A stretch of 64,000 bases of DNA from Fidelibacterota bacterium (GTDB lineage: Bacteria > Fidelibacterota > Marinisomatia > SCGC-AAA003-L08 > D37C17): contig PBEF01000008.1 of the NCBI GenBank assembly GCA_002717625.1, positions 1-64,000 on the forward strand. The letters run 5' to 3'. Under the pieces are notes generated by a model. That model worked only from the letters and a program-made list of their open reading frames with translations. It was not told the origin of the DNA and searched no databases. Position numbers and translations under genes: made by a program. Positions 8,953 through 18,901 of this stretch are shown one piece after another; the first letter of the stretch is position 1, and each line of letters opens with the position of its first letter.

Positions 8953-9401
8953 TGAGTTATCAATTAAATCCATCAAAAGGTTCTGTGAAAAATAAAAAAA
9001 GAATAGGAAGAGGAAATGCCTCTGGTCAAGGCAGAACCGCAGGTAAAGGTCATAAAGGATATAAATCAAGATCTGGGACTAAAGCTAAGCTTCATTTTGA
9101 AGGAGGACAAACACCTTTAGCAAGAAGGCTCCCAAAAAGAGGTATGAAAATATTTTCAAAGGTTTATAGAAAGAAAAGTACTTATCAAACTATAAATTTA
9201 AAAGATTTGTTAGATTTGAAAATTCAAAAAGTAAATTCTGAAGTTTTATTTGAAAAGGGAATCATAAAGAAAAAAGATATACCTATTAAAGTTTTAGCTA
9301 ATGGAAACTTTGATAAAAAAATGGAATTATCATTTAATATGTTTAGTAAAAATGCGATAGATAAAGTTGAAAAAGCTGGAGGAAAGGTTATATTTATATA
9401 G
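8952..9401 (+). CDS. rplO: 50S ribosomal protein L15
   Basis: A 149-residue protein with the glycine-rich L15 N-terminus (KKRIGRGNASGQGRTAGKGH, then FEGGQTPLARRLPKRG) and the C-terminal AGGKVIFI. L15 is a late 50S assembly protein. It overlaps rpmD by one base and precedes secY by 10 bp. Confidence 0.97.
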   Translation: MSYQLNPSKGSVKNKKRIGRGNASGQGRTAGKGHKGYKSRSGTKAKLHFEGGQTPLARRLPKRGMKIFSKVYRKKSTYQTINLKDLLDLKIQKVNSEVLFEKGIIKKKDIPIKVLANGNFDKKMELSFNMFSKNAIDKVEKAGGKVIFI

Positions 9402-9411
9402 ATATTTTATA

Positions 9412-10752
9412 ATGAAAAAATTTATTAATATATTTAAAATTCCTGATTTACGAAAAAAGTTAGCATTTACTGCTAGCTTATTATTAGTCTATAGATTAGG
9501 TGGAAAAGTTCCTGTTCCTGGTATTAATAAAAGTGCTTTAAAGGCATTTATGGATGGAGCTACTCAACAAAATTCTTTATTAGGCTTGTATGATACTTTT
9601 GTTGGAGGTTTTTTTTCTCAGGCATCTATATTTACATTAGGTATCATGCCTTATATATCGGCATCAATTATTATTCAATTATTAGGTGCGGTTATACCTT
9701 ATTTCCAAAAACTACAAAAAGAAGGTGAGTTAGGAAGACGCAAAATCATTCAATTGACAAGATATGGTACTGTTATAATTGCTAGTATGCAAGCTGTTGG
9801 AGTTTCTGTTTATCTTTCTAGTTTAACAGATCCTAATACTAACATTCCGATTGTTTCTGAGTCTAGTATTATTTTTTATCTTGTTACTATTATCACACTT
9901 GTTACAGGAACAGTATTTATTATGTGGCTCGGAGAACAAATTTCTGATTATGGGTTAGGTAATGGAATATCTTTAATTATTATGTGTGGAATTTTAGCAC
10001 AATTACCTTTTGTACTTCAAATTGAATGGGACTCAGGTAATATTGCAAATACTCCTTACAGGTATATTGCTTTATTATTAGTGATGTTTTTAATCACTCT
10101 TTTTGTTGTTGGAATAACAACAGGAACTAGAAAAATCCCTGTTCAATATGCTAAAAGAGTTGTAGGCAGAAAAGTATATGGAGGACAGGCTACTCATATA
10201 CCTTTAAAGATATTAACAGCAGGTGTTATGCCTATAATTTTTGCACAGGCATTAATGTTTATTCCAAATACATTAGCATCTTTCTGGCCTGATAGTGGGT
10301 TTAGTGATTTTATGAATAATATATTTTCACCTACTCATGCTGTCTATTCGCTATTTTTTGCAATTTTAATAATTATATTTACATATTTTTATACGGCTAT
10401 TTCTTTTAATCCTGTTGATGTAGCAGATAATATGAAAAAACAGGGTGGTTTTATACCTGGAGTAAGACCTGGTAAAGCAACTGCAGATTATATTGATAGA
10501 ATTTTAACTAGAGTTACTCTTCCAGCATCTATATTTTTAGCTTTGATTGCAGTTTTCCCAGCTATTTTATATGCATTTTTTGATGAGCAGGTAAGTTATT
10601 CATTAGTAAGTTTTTATGGTGGTACAAGTTTAATCATAATTGTAGGTGTAGCATTAGATACGCTACAACAAATTGAGTCACATTTGTTGATGAAAAATTA
10701 TGATGGTTTTTTGAAAAGTGGTAGAATAAGAGGCAGGACTCGTAGATACTAA
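9412..10752 (+). CDS. secY: Protein translocase subunit SecY
   Basis: A 446-residue polytopic membrane protein forming the Sec channel for protein export and membrane insertion. Visible family features are the plug and first-helix region (YRLGGKVPVPGINKSAL), GIMPYISASIIIQLLGAVIP, GNGISLIIMCGI and the cytoplasmic loop FNPVDVADNMKKQGGFIPGVRPGKAT. I chose the ATG at 9412 because it gives the standard short N-terminus and a 10 bp gap after rplO; an in-frame upstream start at 9367 would lie inside rplO. adk, which often follows secY, is absent. Confidence 0.97.
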   Translation: MKKFINIFKIPDLRKKLAFTASLLLVYRLGGKVPVPGINKSALKAFMDGATQQNSLLGLYDTFVGGFFSQASIFTLGIMPYISASIIIQLLGAVIPYFQKLQKEGELGRRKIIQLTRYGTVIIASMQAVGVSVYLSSLTDPNTNIPIVSESSIIFYLVTIITLVTGTVFIMWLGEQISDYGLGNGISLIIMCGILAQLPFVLQIEWDSGNIANTPYRYIALLLVMFLITLFVVGITTGTRKIPVQYAKRVVGRKVYGGQATHIPLKILTAGVMPIIFAQALMFIPNTLASFWPDSGFSDFMNNIFSPTHAVYSLFFAILIIIFTYFYTAISFNPVDVADNMKKQGGFIPGVRPGKATADYIDRILTRVTLPASIFLALIAVFPAILYAFFDEQVSYSLVSFYGGTSLIIIVGVALDTLQQIESHLLMKNYDGFLKSGRIRGRTRRY

Positions 10753-10770
10753 TCGAATTATTTAGTTATT

Positions 10771-11514
10771 ATGATTTATCTTAAAAATAATTCTGAAATT
10801 GATAAATTGTATCATGCTGGTCAAATTGTTAAGGATACCTTATATATGGTTGAAGAATATATTAAGCCAGGTGTTACGACATTGGACTTAGATAGAATGG
10901 CTGAAGAATTTATTATTTCCAATAAAGCTAAGCCTGGTTTTAAAGGTTTGTATGATTACCCATCAACATTATGTACATCTGTTGATGATGAGGTTGTTCA
11001 TGGATTACCTAATACTATTCCTTTACAAGAAGGACAGATTTTGAGTGTAGATGTGGGTTCTATATATGATGGATTTTATGGAGATCATGCTAAAACTTTT
11101 TGTGTTGGTTCTGTTAATTCAGAAAAAAAACATTTGGTTGAAATTACTGAAGAATGTTTATATGAAGGGATTAAACATGCAAAAGTTGGCAATACTATAG
11201 GTGATATTGGCCATGCTATTCAAAATATTGCTGAAAAAAATGGTTATGGTGTTGTAAGAGATTTAGTTGGTCATGGAATTGGTCAAAAATTACATGAGGA
11301 ACCTCAAGTTCCTAATTTTGGTTTAAAGGGGAAAGGGGTATTAATTCAGCCTGGATTATGTATTGCTATTGAACCTATGATTAATTGTGGTTCTTATGAA
11401 GTGTATACTAAAGATGATGGCTGGACAATATGCACTAAAGATGGAAAACCATCTGCCCATTTTGAGCATTCTATTGCTATAACAGAAAAAGAAATTAAAA
11501 TATTAACTAAGTAA
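10771..11514 (+). CDS. map: Methionine aminopeptidase, type I
   Basis: A 247-residue M24-family enzyme that removes the initiator methionine from new proteins. The five metal-ligand motifs are visible: [19 protein letters not shown] (two Asp), [14 protein letters not shown] (His), AIEPMI (Glu) and the final AHFEHSIAI (Glu). It lies between secY and infA, a common spc-alpha arrangement, with an 18 bp gap before and a 2 bp gap after. Confidence 0.97.
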   Translation: MIYLKNNSEIDKLYHAGQIVKDTLYMVEEYIKPGVTTLDLDRMAEEFIISNKAKPGFKGLYDYPSTLCTSVDDEVVHGLPNTIPLQEGQILSVDVGSIYDGFYGDHAKTFCVGSVNSEKKHLVEITEECLYEGIKHAKVGNTIGDIGHAIQNIAEKNGYGVVRDLVGHGIGQKLHEEPQVPNFGLKGKGVLIQPGLCIAIEPMINCGSYEVYTKDDGWTICTKDGKPSAHFEHSIAITEKEIKILTK

Positions 11515-11516
11515 AT

Positions 11517-11732
11517 ATGGCTAAAGAAAAAAATATAGAAGTTGATGGAGAAATTATAGAAACATTACCAAATGCGATGTTTAAAGTTGTTATTGATAAT
11601 GGTCATGAAGTTTTAGCACATGTTTCTGGAAAAATGAGAATGCATTATATAAAAATTTTACCTGGAGATAAAATTAAATTAGAATTATCTCCTTATGATT
11701 TATCAAGAGGAAGGATAACATTTAGATACTAA
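11517..11732 (+). CDS. infA: Translation initiation factor IF-1
   Basis: A 71-residue OB-fold protein of exact IF-1 length, with [38 protein letters not shown] and the ending [16 protein letters not shown]-1 blocks the A site during initiation. Its TAA overlaps the rpmJ ATG by one base. Confidence 0.98.
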   Translation: MAKEKNIEVDGEIIETLPNAMFKVVIDNGHEVLAHVSGKMRMHYIKILPGDKIKLELSPYDLSRGRITFRY

Positions 11733-11845
11733 TGAAAGTTAGAGCGTCAATAAAAAAAATATGTAATAAATGTCAGATAATTAGACGACATGGTGTATTA
11801 AGAGTGATTTGTGAAAATCCAAAACATAAGCAAAGACAAGGCTAA
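11732..11845 (+). CDS. rpmJ: 50S ribosomal protein L36, zinc-binding form
   Basis: A 37-residue protein starting [20 protein letters not shown]. The four zinc ligands are present: Cys11, Cys14, Cys27 and His32 ([11 protein letters not shown] at the end). It overlaps the infA stop by one base and is followed by a 33 bp gap holding the rpsM ribosome binding site. It is short but unmistakable. Confidence 0.96.
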   Translation: MKVRASIKKICNKCQIIRRHGVLRVICENPKHKQRQG

Positions 11846-11865
11846 ATATATTTATTTAGTTACTT

Positions 11866-11872
11866 AAGGAGG
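11866..11872 (+). promoter_or_regulatory. Shine-Dalgarno site deciding the TTG start of rpsM
   Basis: A near-perfect AAGGAGG lies 6 bases before the TTG at 11879. It shows that the 16S rRNA has a standard anti-Shine-Dalgarno tail. Confidence 0.85.
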
Positions 11873-11878
11873 TTTGAT

Positions 11879-12253
11879 TTGGCTAGAATAGCAGGAGTTG
11901 ATTTACCAAAAAATAAGTCTATACTTATTTCACTATCTTATATATATGGAATAGGAAAGGTTCAATCTAGTAAAATATTAGATTCAGTAGGTATAGCGTA
12001 TTCAACAAAAACTAATGATTTATCTGAAGAACAAATTTTATCTATAAGAAATGAAATAGGTGATAACTATTCTGTTGAAGGTGAGCTTAGAAGCCAAATT
12101 GGAAGAAATATTAAAAGGCTTATTGATATAGGAACATATAAAGGTTCAAGACATAAAAATGGCTTACCTGTTAATGGCCAAAATACAAAAAATAATGCAA
12201 GAACTAGAAAAGGTAAGAAACGTACAGTAGCAAATAAGAAAAAAGCTGTTTAG
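11879..12253 (+). CDS. rpsM: 30S ribosomal protein S13
   Basis: A 124-residue protein beginning [20 protein letters not shown] and with the C-terminal [19 protein letters not shown] pattern (read here as [20 protein letters not shown]). S13 contacts the P-site tRNA and L5. The start is TTG at 11879 with a strong Shine-Dalgarno site at 11866-11872. Confidence 0.97.
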   Translation: MARIAGVDLPKNKSILISLSYIYGIGKVQSSKILDSVGIAYSTKTNDLSEEQILSIRNEIGDNYSVEGELRSQIGRNIKRLIDIGTYKGSRHKNGLPVNGQNTKNNARTRKGKKRTVANKKKAV

Positions 12254-12266
12254 GAGATAAAGTTTA

Positions 12267-12656
12267 ATGGCAAAAAATAAAATATATAGAAAGAAGAAAA
12301 AAACAAAAGTTGATCCAGAAGGCATTGCTTTTATTAAATCAACGTTTAATAATACAATTATCACGCTTACAGATAAATATGGGAATGCTATATCTTGGTC
12401 TAGTTCAGGTTCTTTAGGATTTAAGGGTTCAAGAAAAAGTACTCCATTTGCAGCCGCTCAAGCCGCAGAAAAAGCTGGATCTGAAGCAATCTCAAGAGGT
12501 TTGTCTACTGTTGAAGTTAGAATTAATGGTCCTGGAGGAGGTAGAGAATCTGCAGTTAGAGCTCTTAAAACATGTGGTTTAAATATAACATCAATAATGG
12601 ATGTTACTCCCATTCCGCATAATGGATGTAGACCTCCTAAGAAACGTAGAGTATAA
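12267..12656 (+). CDS. rpsK: 30S ribosomal protein S11
   Basis: A 129-residue protein with [20 protein letters not shown], the [14 protein letters not shown] motif and the ending [18 protein letters not shown]11 lies on the platform near the E site. It is of normal length, between rpsM and rpsD. Confidence 0.98.
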   Translation: MAKNKIYRKKKKTKVDPEGIAFIKSTFNNTIITLTDKYGNAISWSSSGSLGFKGSRKSTPFAAAQAAEKAGSEAISRGLSTVEVRINGPGGGRESAVRALKTCGLNITSIMDVTPIPHNGCRPPKKRRV

Positions 12657-12680
12657 ATATAGAAAATAAGGAATAAGATT

Positions 12681-13295
12681 ATGGCTAGATATAAAGGACC
12701 AAGAGCAAGAATTTGTAGAAGATTAGAATACCCTGTATTTGAATCTCCTAAATTTGGTTCAATTAGAAAAAATTATGCACCAGGACAGCATGGTCCAACT
12801 CAAAGAAGAACAAAATTATCAAATTACGGGATCCAATTAAGGGAAAAACAGAGAATTAAATATCTTTATGGTATTCTTGAAAAACAATTTAGAAATTATT
12901 TTAAAAAAGCAGCATCTCAAAAAGGTCCAACGGGTCACAACTTATTGATTATGTTAGAATCAAGATTAGATAACACTGTCTATAGATTAGGTTTAGCATC
13001 TACTAGAAATGCTGCAAGACAATTAATCTCTCATAAACATTTTTTAGTTAATAATAAGGTAGTTAATATACCTTCTTATTTATTATCTGATGGAGATATT
13101 ATTCAAGTTAGAGATAAAAGTAAAAGATTTCGTGTGTTTCAAGATTCAATGCGAAGGATTCAAGGTGATAATCCTATGCCATGGTTAAGCATTGATAAAA
13201 GTAAATTAAATGGCGTATTTAATAATCTTCCAGAAAGAGATGAAATCCCAGAATCATTTAATGAGCAGTTAGTTGTAGAGTTATATTCAAAATAA
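12681..13295 (+). CDS. rpsD: 30S ribosomal protein S4, zinc-free form
   Basis: A 204-residue protein starting MARYKGPRARICRRLEYPVF, with an S4 RNA-binding domain around residues 93-150 (MLESRLDNTVYRLGLASTR). S4 is a primary 16S rRNA binder and in some bacteria the alpha-operon repressor. The N-terminal zinc-finger cysteines of the C+ form are not present. Confidence 0.97.
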   Translation: MARYKGPRARICRRLEYPVFESPKFGSIRKNYAPGQHGPTQRRTKLSNYGIQLREKQRIKYLYGILEKQFRNYFKKAASQKGPTGHNLLIMLESRLDNTVYRLGLASTRNAARQLISHKHFLVNNKVVNIPSYLLSDGDIIQVRDKSKRFRVFQDSMRRIQGDNPMPWLSIDKSKLNGVFNNLPERDEIPESFNEQLVVELYSK

Positions 13296-13319
13296 AAATA
13301 ATTAAGGATAATTTAAATT

Positions 13320-14294
13320 ATGGTAAATAATAAATATTTTCAGGATCTTAAAATTAATATTCAAGAAGAATCAGATACTCAAGCAGTATTTACAGCAGAA
13401 CCTTTTGAAAGGGGATATGCAGTAACTATTGGGAATGGTTTAAGAAGAACATTGCTTACGTCATTACCTGGAGCGGCTATTACTTCTCTTAAGATAGATG
13501 GAATATCTCATGAGTTTACTACAGTAGAAGGAATTTCTGAAGATGTTTGTGATATTGTCCTAAATCTTAAAAAAATTAGATTTGAATTAAGTGATGAAGA
13601 AGCTACCTCTGAGCTTATTAGTTTTGATATTGAAGGGCCTTGTTCATTGTTGGCATCAGAGTTAAATAAACATCTTAGTGATTTTAAAGTTTTAAATAAA
13701 AAATCTCATATAGCAACAATGAATTCAAAGAAAAAAATCAATTTTGAAATTAGAGTTTCTAGAGGAAAAGGATATTCATCTGCAGATAAGAATAAACGTT
13801 CAGATGATACGGTTAATACTATTCCTGTGGATGCAATATATAATCCGATAGTTAATGTTGCTTGGGATGTTCAAACTCTCCCAGCTTCAACAGAAGGTCA
13901 TGAAAAATTAACACTTAAAGTTGAATCTGATGGTTCAACATCTCCTAAGGATGCATTAAATCATGCTGCTAAAATAATGGCGCAGCATTTAACTTTTTTC
14001 TTGTTTGATGATTCTTCTAATATTAGAGCTGTTAATGATGAGGCTTTAAATGAAGCTCTTGAAATCAAGGGTATTTTATCAAAATCAATTGATGAGATGG
14101 AACTTTCTGTTAGGAGTCATAATTGTTTGCAAGCAGCTGGAATTTATACAATTGGAGAGTTAGTATCAAAAGAAGAATCAGAAATGCTTAAGTTTAAGAA
14201 TTTTGGAAGAAAATCTTTAACTGAATTAACTGAAAAACTAACAGCTTTAGAACTTAGATTTGGAATGGATATATCTCCATATATAGAGGAATAG
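13320..14294 (+). CDS. rpoA: DNA-directed RNA polymerase alpha subunit
   Basis: A 324-residue protein with the N-terminal dimerisation and assembly domain (ERGYAVTIGNGLRRTLLTSL, then PGAAITSLKIDG) and a C-terminal DNA- and activator-binding domain after residue 245 (ELSVRSHNCLQAAGIYTIGE, then FGRKSLTELTEKL). It nucleates polymerase assembly. It lies between rpsD and rplQ, the standard alpha-operon place. Confidence 0.98.
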   Translation: MVNNKYFQDLKINIQEESDTQAVFTAEPFERGYAVTIGNGLRRTLLTSLPGAAITSLKIDGISHEFTTVEGISEDVCDIVLNLKKIRFELSDEEATSELISFDIEGPCSLLASELNKHLSDFKVLNKKSHIATMNSKKKINFEIRVSRGKGYSSADKNKRSDDTVNTIPVDAIYNPIVNVAWDVQTLPASTEGHEKLTLKVESDGSTSPKDALNHAAKIMAQHLTFFLFDDSSNIRAVNDEALNEALEIKGILSKSIDEMELSVRSHNCLQAAGIYTIGELVSKEESEMLKFKNFGRKSLTELTEKLTALELRFGMDISPYIEE

Positions 14295-14298
14295 TATT

Positions 14299-14718
14299 AT
14301 GAGACATCTTAAAAGAGGTAGAAAATTAAATAGAACAGCAAGTCATAGATCAGCTTTATTAAGTAATTTAGCATCTGCATTTATTATGCATAAACAAATT
14401 ACAACGACACAACCTAAAGCTAAAGAGTTAAGAAGCTTTGCTGAAAGATTAATAACATATGCTAAAAAAGATTCTTTGCATGGAAGAAGATTAATATTAA
14501 AAAATATTAAAGGTAAGTTAAATAAAAAAATAGCTAATATTTTAATTCATGAATTAGCTCCAAATTATAAAGATAGAAATGGTGGCTATACTAGAATTAT
14601 AAAATTAGATAATAGAAAAAATGATAATGCTCCAATGTGTATTATTGAATTTGTTGATTTAAAACTAAATGAAGATGATAATAAGGAGCAAGATACTGAT
14701 ACAAAAATTATTGAGTAG
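14299..14718 (+). CDS. rplQ: 50S ribosomal protein L17
   Basis: A 139-residue protein starting MRHLKRGRKLNRTASHRSAL and containing QITTTQPKAKELRSFAERLI, both diagnostic of L17. The C-terminal tail from about residue 118 is acidic and not conserved. It is the last ribosomal gene of the cluster. No terminator is seen in the 5 bp before the next gene, so transcription probably continues. Confidence 0.97.
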   Translation: MRHLKRGRKLNRTASHRSALLSNLASAFIMHKQITTTQPKAKELRSFAERLITYAKKDSLHGRRLILKNIKGKLNKKIANILIHELAPNYKDRNGGYTRIIKLDNRKNDNAPMCIIEFVDLKLNEDDNKEQDTDTKIIE

Positions 14719-14723
14719 TAAAA

Positions 14724-15941
14724 ATGAGAAAATTACAAAATCTCAATTATGAAAAAAAAACAACAATAAGGGCGATGACTTTCATTGCCTTTTTTATTTT
14801 ATTTACATTTAATTTAATTTTTTGTGAAAATCAATTACTTTCAAAAATAAATAATAATTGTATATGGATTAAACATGATTCTATTATTGATTCATCAAAA
14901 GTTGATAGTTTAATTAGCTTTATTAATAAAAATAAGATTAATAAGGTTTTTTTAGAAACTTTTACAAATGGAGAATTTAAATATAATCCATCTAATTCAA
15001 TTAAAGAGGATTCTATTTTAAATGAATTAAAATATTTATCTTCTAATATTAAAAATGATAATGTCAAGTTGTATGCATGGATTGATGCGTATAAAATTTG
15101 GGATAAGAATTTTTATCCAATTAATCCTGAACATTTTTATTATCAATGCCCTGACTGTTTAGAAGCTGATTTAAATAGTCGTTCTGATAAATTGATTAAA
15201 CTTGATAAAGTGCAATCTTTAGAATGGGAAGGGATTTTTTTATCACCAATTCATCCTGAATCTAATAAGTATATTTTAAACACTTTAAATTCTATAAAGG
15301 CTTTATATATTTATGATGGAGTAGTAATAGATTATATAAGATATCAAAATTATTATTATGGCTATAATCCTTTAGGACTAGAAATTTTTGAAAATAAATA
15401 TAATTTTAATCCTTTAGATTTAAATAGAGGTATAATTTCAAAGCGTTTTGGATATAATGATTCTGAAGTAGATTCATTAAATTTACTTTGGGATAATTAC
15501 AGAAGAGATGCGATTACTGATTTATTATATCAATTTAAAAATCAGGTTAATCAAGATTCTGTGAGTTTTGAAATAATTACAGCTGTTAAATCTTCTCCTT
15601 TTGATTCTATTAATAAATGGTATCAAGATTGGCCAAGATGGATTAATGAAAATTTAGTTGATTATGTTATTATAAAAAATAATGCACTAAAATTTTATGA
15701 TTTTAATTATAATAATTCAATAATTAAAAAAATATATGCTGAATATGATTATTTAGAAAAAATTATTATTGGTATGAATCTTTATGAAATAAATCCAATA
15801 AATATTGGTAATAAGATTTTATATCTTAGGCTGAATGGTTTTGATAATATTAGCCTTTATTTATATAATGAGTATAAAAATATAGTTAATTGGTATTCTC
15901 CAATATATAAAGCAATAAATTTCAACTTAAGCAATGACTAG
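14724..15941 (+). CDS. Secreted glycoside-hydrolase-like protein (GHL10/DUF187-like)
   Basis: A 405-residue protein with an N-terminal hydrophobic segment (around residues 17-36) that looks like a signal peptide or anchor. The rest resembles the TIM-barrel family annotated as GHL10: a start of the type IWIKHDSI, an [16 protein letters not shown] strand, [27 protein letters not shown], and [14 protein letters not shown] with the Asp/Tyr pattern of that family. Substrate is unknown. It lies 5 bp after rplQ and overlaps hutU by 8 bp, an odd position for a secreted carbohydrate-active protein. The family call is by pattern only. Confidence 0.6.
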   Translation: MRKLQNLNYEKKTTIRAMTFIAFFILFTFNLIFCENQLLSKINNNCIWIKHDSIIDSSKVDSLISFINKNKINKVFLETFTNGEFKYNPSNSIKEDSILNELKYLSSNIKNDNVKLYAWIDAYKIWDKNFYPINPEHFYYQCPDCLEADLNSRSDKLIKLDKVQSLEWEGIFLSPIHPESNKYILNTLNSIKALYIYDGVVIDYIRYQNYYYGYNPLGLEIFENKYNFNPLDLNRGIISKRFGYNDSEVDSLNLLWDNYRRDAITDLLYQFKNQVNQDSVSFEIITAVKSSPFDSINKWYQDWPRWINENLVDYVIIKNNALKFYDFNYNNSIIKKIYAEYDYLEKIIIGMNLYEINPINIGNKILYLRLNGFDNISLYLYNEYKNIVNWYSPIYKAINFNLSND

Positions 15942-17580
15942 AAAAATAAAATCACCAATAGGTAAACAACTTACATGTAAGGGTTGGCATCAAGAAGCTG
16001 CATTCAGAATGTTACAGAATAATTTAGATCCTGATGTTGCTGAAGATCCAGAAAATTTGATTGTTTATGGGGGGCTAGGAAAAGCAGCACGAGATTGGGG
16101 TTCATATGAAAAAATAATTTCTGCTTTAAAAAAATTAGAAAATGATGAAACTTTATTAATTCAGTCAGGCAAACCTGTAGCAATTTTTAAAACTCATAAA
16201 TATTCTCCTAGAGTATTAATCTCTAATTCTATGCTTGTTCCTAATTGGGCAAATTGGAAATATTTTAGAGAATTAGATAAAAAAGGTTTAATGATGTATG
16301 GCCAAATGACAGCAGGAAGTTGGATTTATATAGGTACTCAAGGAATCTTGCAAGGTACTTATGAAACCTTAGCTGAGATTGGAAGAAGATATTTTAATGA
16401 TTCTTTAGAAGGAACAATTACATTAACTGCAGGCTTAGGAGGAATGGGTGGAGCACAACCTTTAGCTGTTACTATGAATGGTGGTGTTAATATAACTGTT
16501 GAAATTGATGAAGATAAAATTGATAGAAGAATTGCAACAAAATATTTAGATAAAAAATGCTTTAATTTTGATACAGCTATTAATTTAGCTATAGATGCAA
16601 AAAAAAATAAAGAGGCTTTATCTATAGGTTTATTAGGTAATGCTGCAGATGTTTTTAATAAGTTTTGTAAATCTGATATTATCCCAGATATTGTTACAGA
16701 TCAAACTTCAGCTCATGATGAATTAAATGGATATTATCCTAATAATATTTCATATGAAGATGCAATTAAACTTAGAAACATGGATCCTGAAAAATATATT
16801 AAAGAATCTTATCGTACTATAGGAGAACATTGTCAAGCAATGTTAGAACTTAGAAAAAAAGGTTCTATAGTGTTTGATTATGGTAATAATATTAGAGGAC
16901 AGGCTAAAGATAATTCTGGAATTGATAATGCATTTGATTTTCCAGGTTTTGTACCTGAATATATACGACCACTTTTTTGTGAGGGAAAAGGTCCTTTTAG
17001 ATGGGTCGCATTATCAGGTAATCCTAATGATATTTATAAAACTGATAAAAAGGTGTTAGAATTATTTCCTAATAATAAGTCTTTAAGGAGATGGATTACT
17101 TTAGCTCAGGATAAAATTAAATTTCAAGGATTACCTTCACGTATTTGCTGGCTAGGATATAGAGAAAGAAATATTTTTGCAGAAGAAATAAATAAAATGG
17201 TTAGAAATGGTGAATTAGATGCTCCTATAGTTATTGGAAGAGATCATTTAGATTGTGGTTCTGTTGCATCTCCAAATAGAGAAACAGAAAATATGAAAGA
17301 TGGTTCAGATGCAGTTGCTGATTGGCCTATATTAAATGCTTTATTAAGTACAGCTGGAGGATCAAGTTGGACCTCTTTACATCATGGAGGTGGAGTTGGA
17401 ATGGGCTTATCAATACATTCAGGAGTTGTTATTGTTGCTGATGGTAGTCTTGAAATGGATGAAAGATTAAATAGAGTCTTGACAAATGATCCAGGATTAG
17501 GTGTTGCAAGGCATGTAGATGCAGGCTATAGTAAAGCTAAACAAGTTGCTCAAGAAAAAAAACTAAAAATACCTACCTAA
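15934..17580 (+). CDS. hutU: Urocanate hydratase
   Basis: A 548-residue cytosolic NAD-dependent enzyme converting urocanate to imidazolone propionate, step two of histidine breakdown. Clear motifs are the start region [37 protein letters not shown], the NAD-binding [20 protein letters not shown] and [11 protein letters not shown] with the active-site Cys at residue 405. Length matches the family (about 550). The ATG overlaps the upstream gene by 8 bp and hutI follows after 1 bp. hutH is not in the window. Confidence 0.97.
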   Translation: MTRKIKSPIGKQLTCKGWHQEAAFRMLQNNLDPDVAEDPENLIVYGGLGKAARDWGSYEKIISALKKLENDETLLIQSGKPVAIFKTHKYSPRVLISNSMLVPNWANWKYFRELDKKGLMMYGQMTAGSWIYIGTQGILQGTYETLAEIGRRYFNDSLEGTITLTAGLGGMGGAQPLAVTMNGGVNITVEIDEDKIDRRIATKYLDKKCFNFDTAINLAIDAKKNKEALSIGLLGNAADVFNKFCKSDIIPDIVTDQTSAHDELNGYYPNNISYEDAIKLRNMDPEKYIKESYRTIGEHCQAMLELRKKGSIVFDYGNNIRGQAKDNSGIDNAFDFPGFVPEYIRPLFCEGKGPFRWVALSGNPNDIYKTDKKVLELFPNNKSLRRWITLAQDKIKFQGLPSRICWLGYRERNIFAEEINKMVRNGELDAPIVIGRDHLDCGSVASPNRETENMKDGSDAVADWPILNALLSTAGGSSWTSLHHGGGVGMGLSIHSGVVIVADGSLEMDERLNRVLTNDPGLGVARHVDAGYSKAKQVAQEKKLKIPT

Positions 17581-17581
17581 A

Positions 17582-18781
17582 TTGAAAACAAAAATTACTA
17601 ATATATCTAAGATTTATAGTTGGAATACTGAATTAGATATCTTAGATATAAAATCTAATCAAGAAGTATTAATTGAAAATAATAAAATTGTTAAAATTAC
17701 ATCTAAAGTGATTGATGATGTAGATAATACAATTGATGCAGAACAATCTATCCTTACACCAGGATTTATAGATTCCCATACTCATCCTATATTTATTGGA
17801 AATAGAGCAGATGAGTTTAAAATGAGATTAGAAGGTAAAAGTTATCAGGATATTAAACAAGAAGGTGGGGGAATTTTATCTTCAATTAGAGCTCTTAGGA
17901 AAGCCTCTTTTGAGCAGTTGTATTTATCCTCACTTGAAAATATAAATCCATTTATTAAATATGGGACAACAACTTTAGAAGCAAAATCAGGTTATGGCTT
18001 ATCATTAAATGATGAAATAAAATCGTTAAAAGTTATAAGAAAAATAAATGATGATTTAGATATTGATATTATTCCTACATTTTTAGGAGCACATGCTGTT
18101 CCTAATGAATATTCTGCAGATAAATATGTTGATATTATATGTAATGAAATGATTCCTCAGATAGCAGAAGAAAAATTAGCTATATTTTGTGATGTTTTTT
18201 GTGAAGAAGGTTATTTTAATATTCAACAAAGTAGAAAAATATTAAATACTGCAAAATCATATAGCTTAGTTCCAAGATTACATTCTGATGAATTTAAATA
18301 TTTTGGAGCATCAGAATTAGCAAGTGAAGTAGGAGCAGCTTCTTCAGATCATCTTATGATGATTAATAATAATGGTATTAAAGCATTATCAAAATCAAAT
18401 ACAGTAGCTACATTATTACCAGGAACAACATTTTTTTTAAATAAAAAAACATATGCTAATGGTCGAAAACTTATAGATAATCAATGCCAGGTAGCATTAG
18501 CATCCGATTTTAATCCAGGGACATGTACTATTAGATCTCTATCTAATATTATGTTATTAGCTGTACAGAATTGTGGACTTACATTAGATGAAGCATTTTT
18601 AGGTGTCACCTATAATGCAGCAAAATCTTTATTGAAATCAGATGAAATAGGCTTAATAGAAGAAGGTTATAATGCTGATATTGTTTTATGGAATACAAAA
18701 TCTTTAAATGAAATTATTTATTGGTATGATTCAGAATATACTAAAATTAATAAAATTATTAAAAATGGTAATCTTATTTAG
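17582..18781 (+). CDS. hutI: Imidazolonepropionase
   Basis: A 399-residue amidohydrolase that opens the imidazolone ring, step three of histidine degradation. Motifs are TPGFIDSHTHPIFIGNRADE (the HxH metal ligands), GTTTLEAKSGYGLS, FLGAHAVP, LHSDEF and ASDFNPGTC. The start is TTG at 17582, one base after the hutU stop; there is no closer ATG with the conserved N-terminus. hutU-hutI form a two-gene catabolic unit closed by the stem-loop at 18820-18850. Confidence 0.96.
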   Translation: MKTKITNISKIYSWNTELDILDIKSNQEVLIENNKIVKITSKVIDDVDNTIDAEQSILTPGFIDSHTHPIFIGNRADEFKMRLEGKSYQDIKQEGGGILSSIRALRKASFEQLYLSSLENINPFIKYGTTTLEAKSGYGLSLNDEIKSLKVIRKINDDLDIDIIPTFLGAHAVPNEYSADKYVDIICNEMIPQIAEEKLAIFCDVFCEEGYFNIQQSRKILNTAKSYSLVPRLHSDEFKYFGASELASEVGAASSDHLMMINNNGIKALSKSNTVATLLPGTTFFLNKKTYANGRKLIDNQCQVALASDFNPGTCTIRSLSNIMLLAVQNCGLTLDEAFLGVTYNAAKSLLKSDEIGLIEEGYNADIVLWNTKSLNEIIYWYDSEYTKINKIIKNGNLI

Positions 18782-18819
18782 TATAATATTATCCAGATAA
18801 TTATTATAAAAATAATATA

Positions 18820-18850
18820 CATTCCTTTTTTTGAGCGTAAAAAAGGAATG
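18820..18850. terminator. Bidirectional intrinsic-type terminator
   Basis: A perfect 12-bp inverted repeat, CATTCCTTTTTT at 18820-18831 and its complement at 18839-18850, is separated by a 7-base loop. The stem itself carries the T run on either strand. It sits between the hutI stop and the end of the convergent gene at 18902-19801, so it can close both. Confidence 0.8.
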
Positions 18851-18901
18851 ATTTTATTATCTACAAAAACAACCCACCAATTATATAGTTTCTCTAACAT
18901 T

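Noticed and set aside
9367-9411. Start of secY at 9367
   Set aside because: It lies within rplO and adds residues not found in SecY; the ATG at 9412 gives the usual start.
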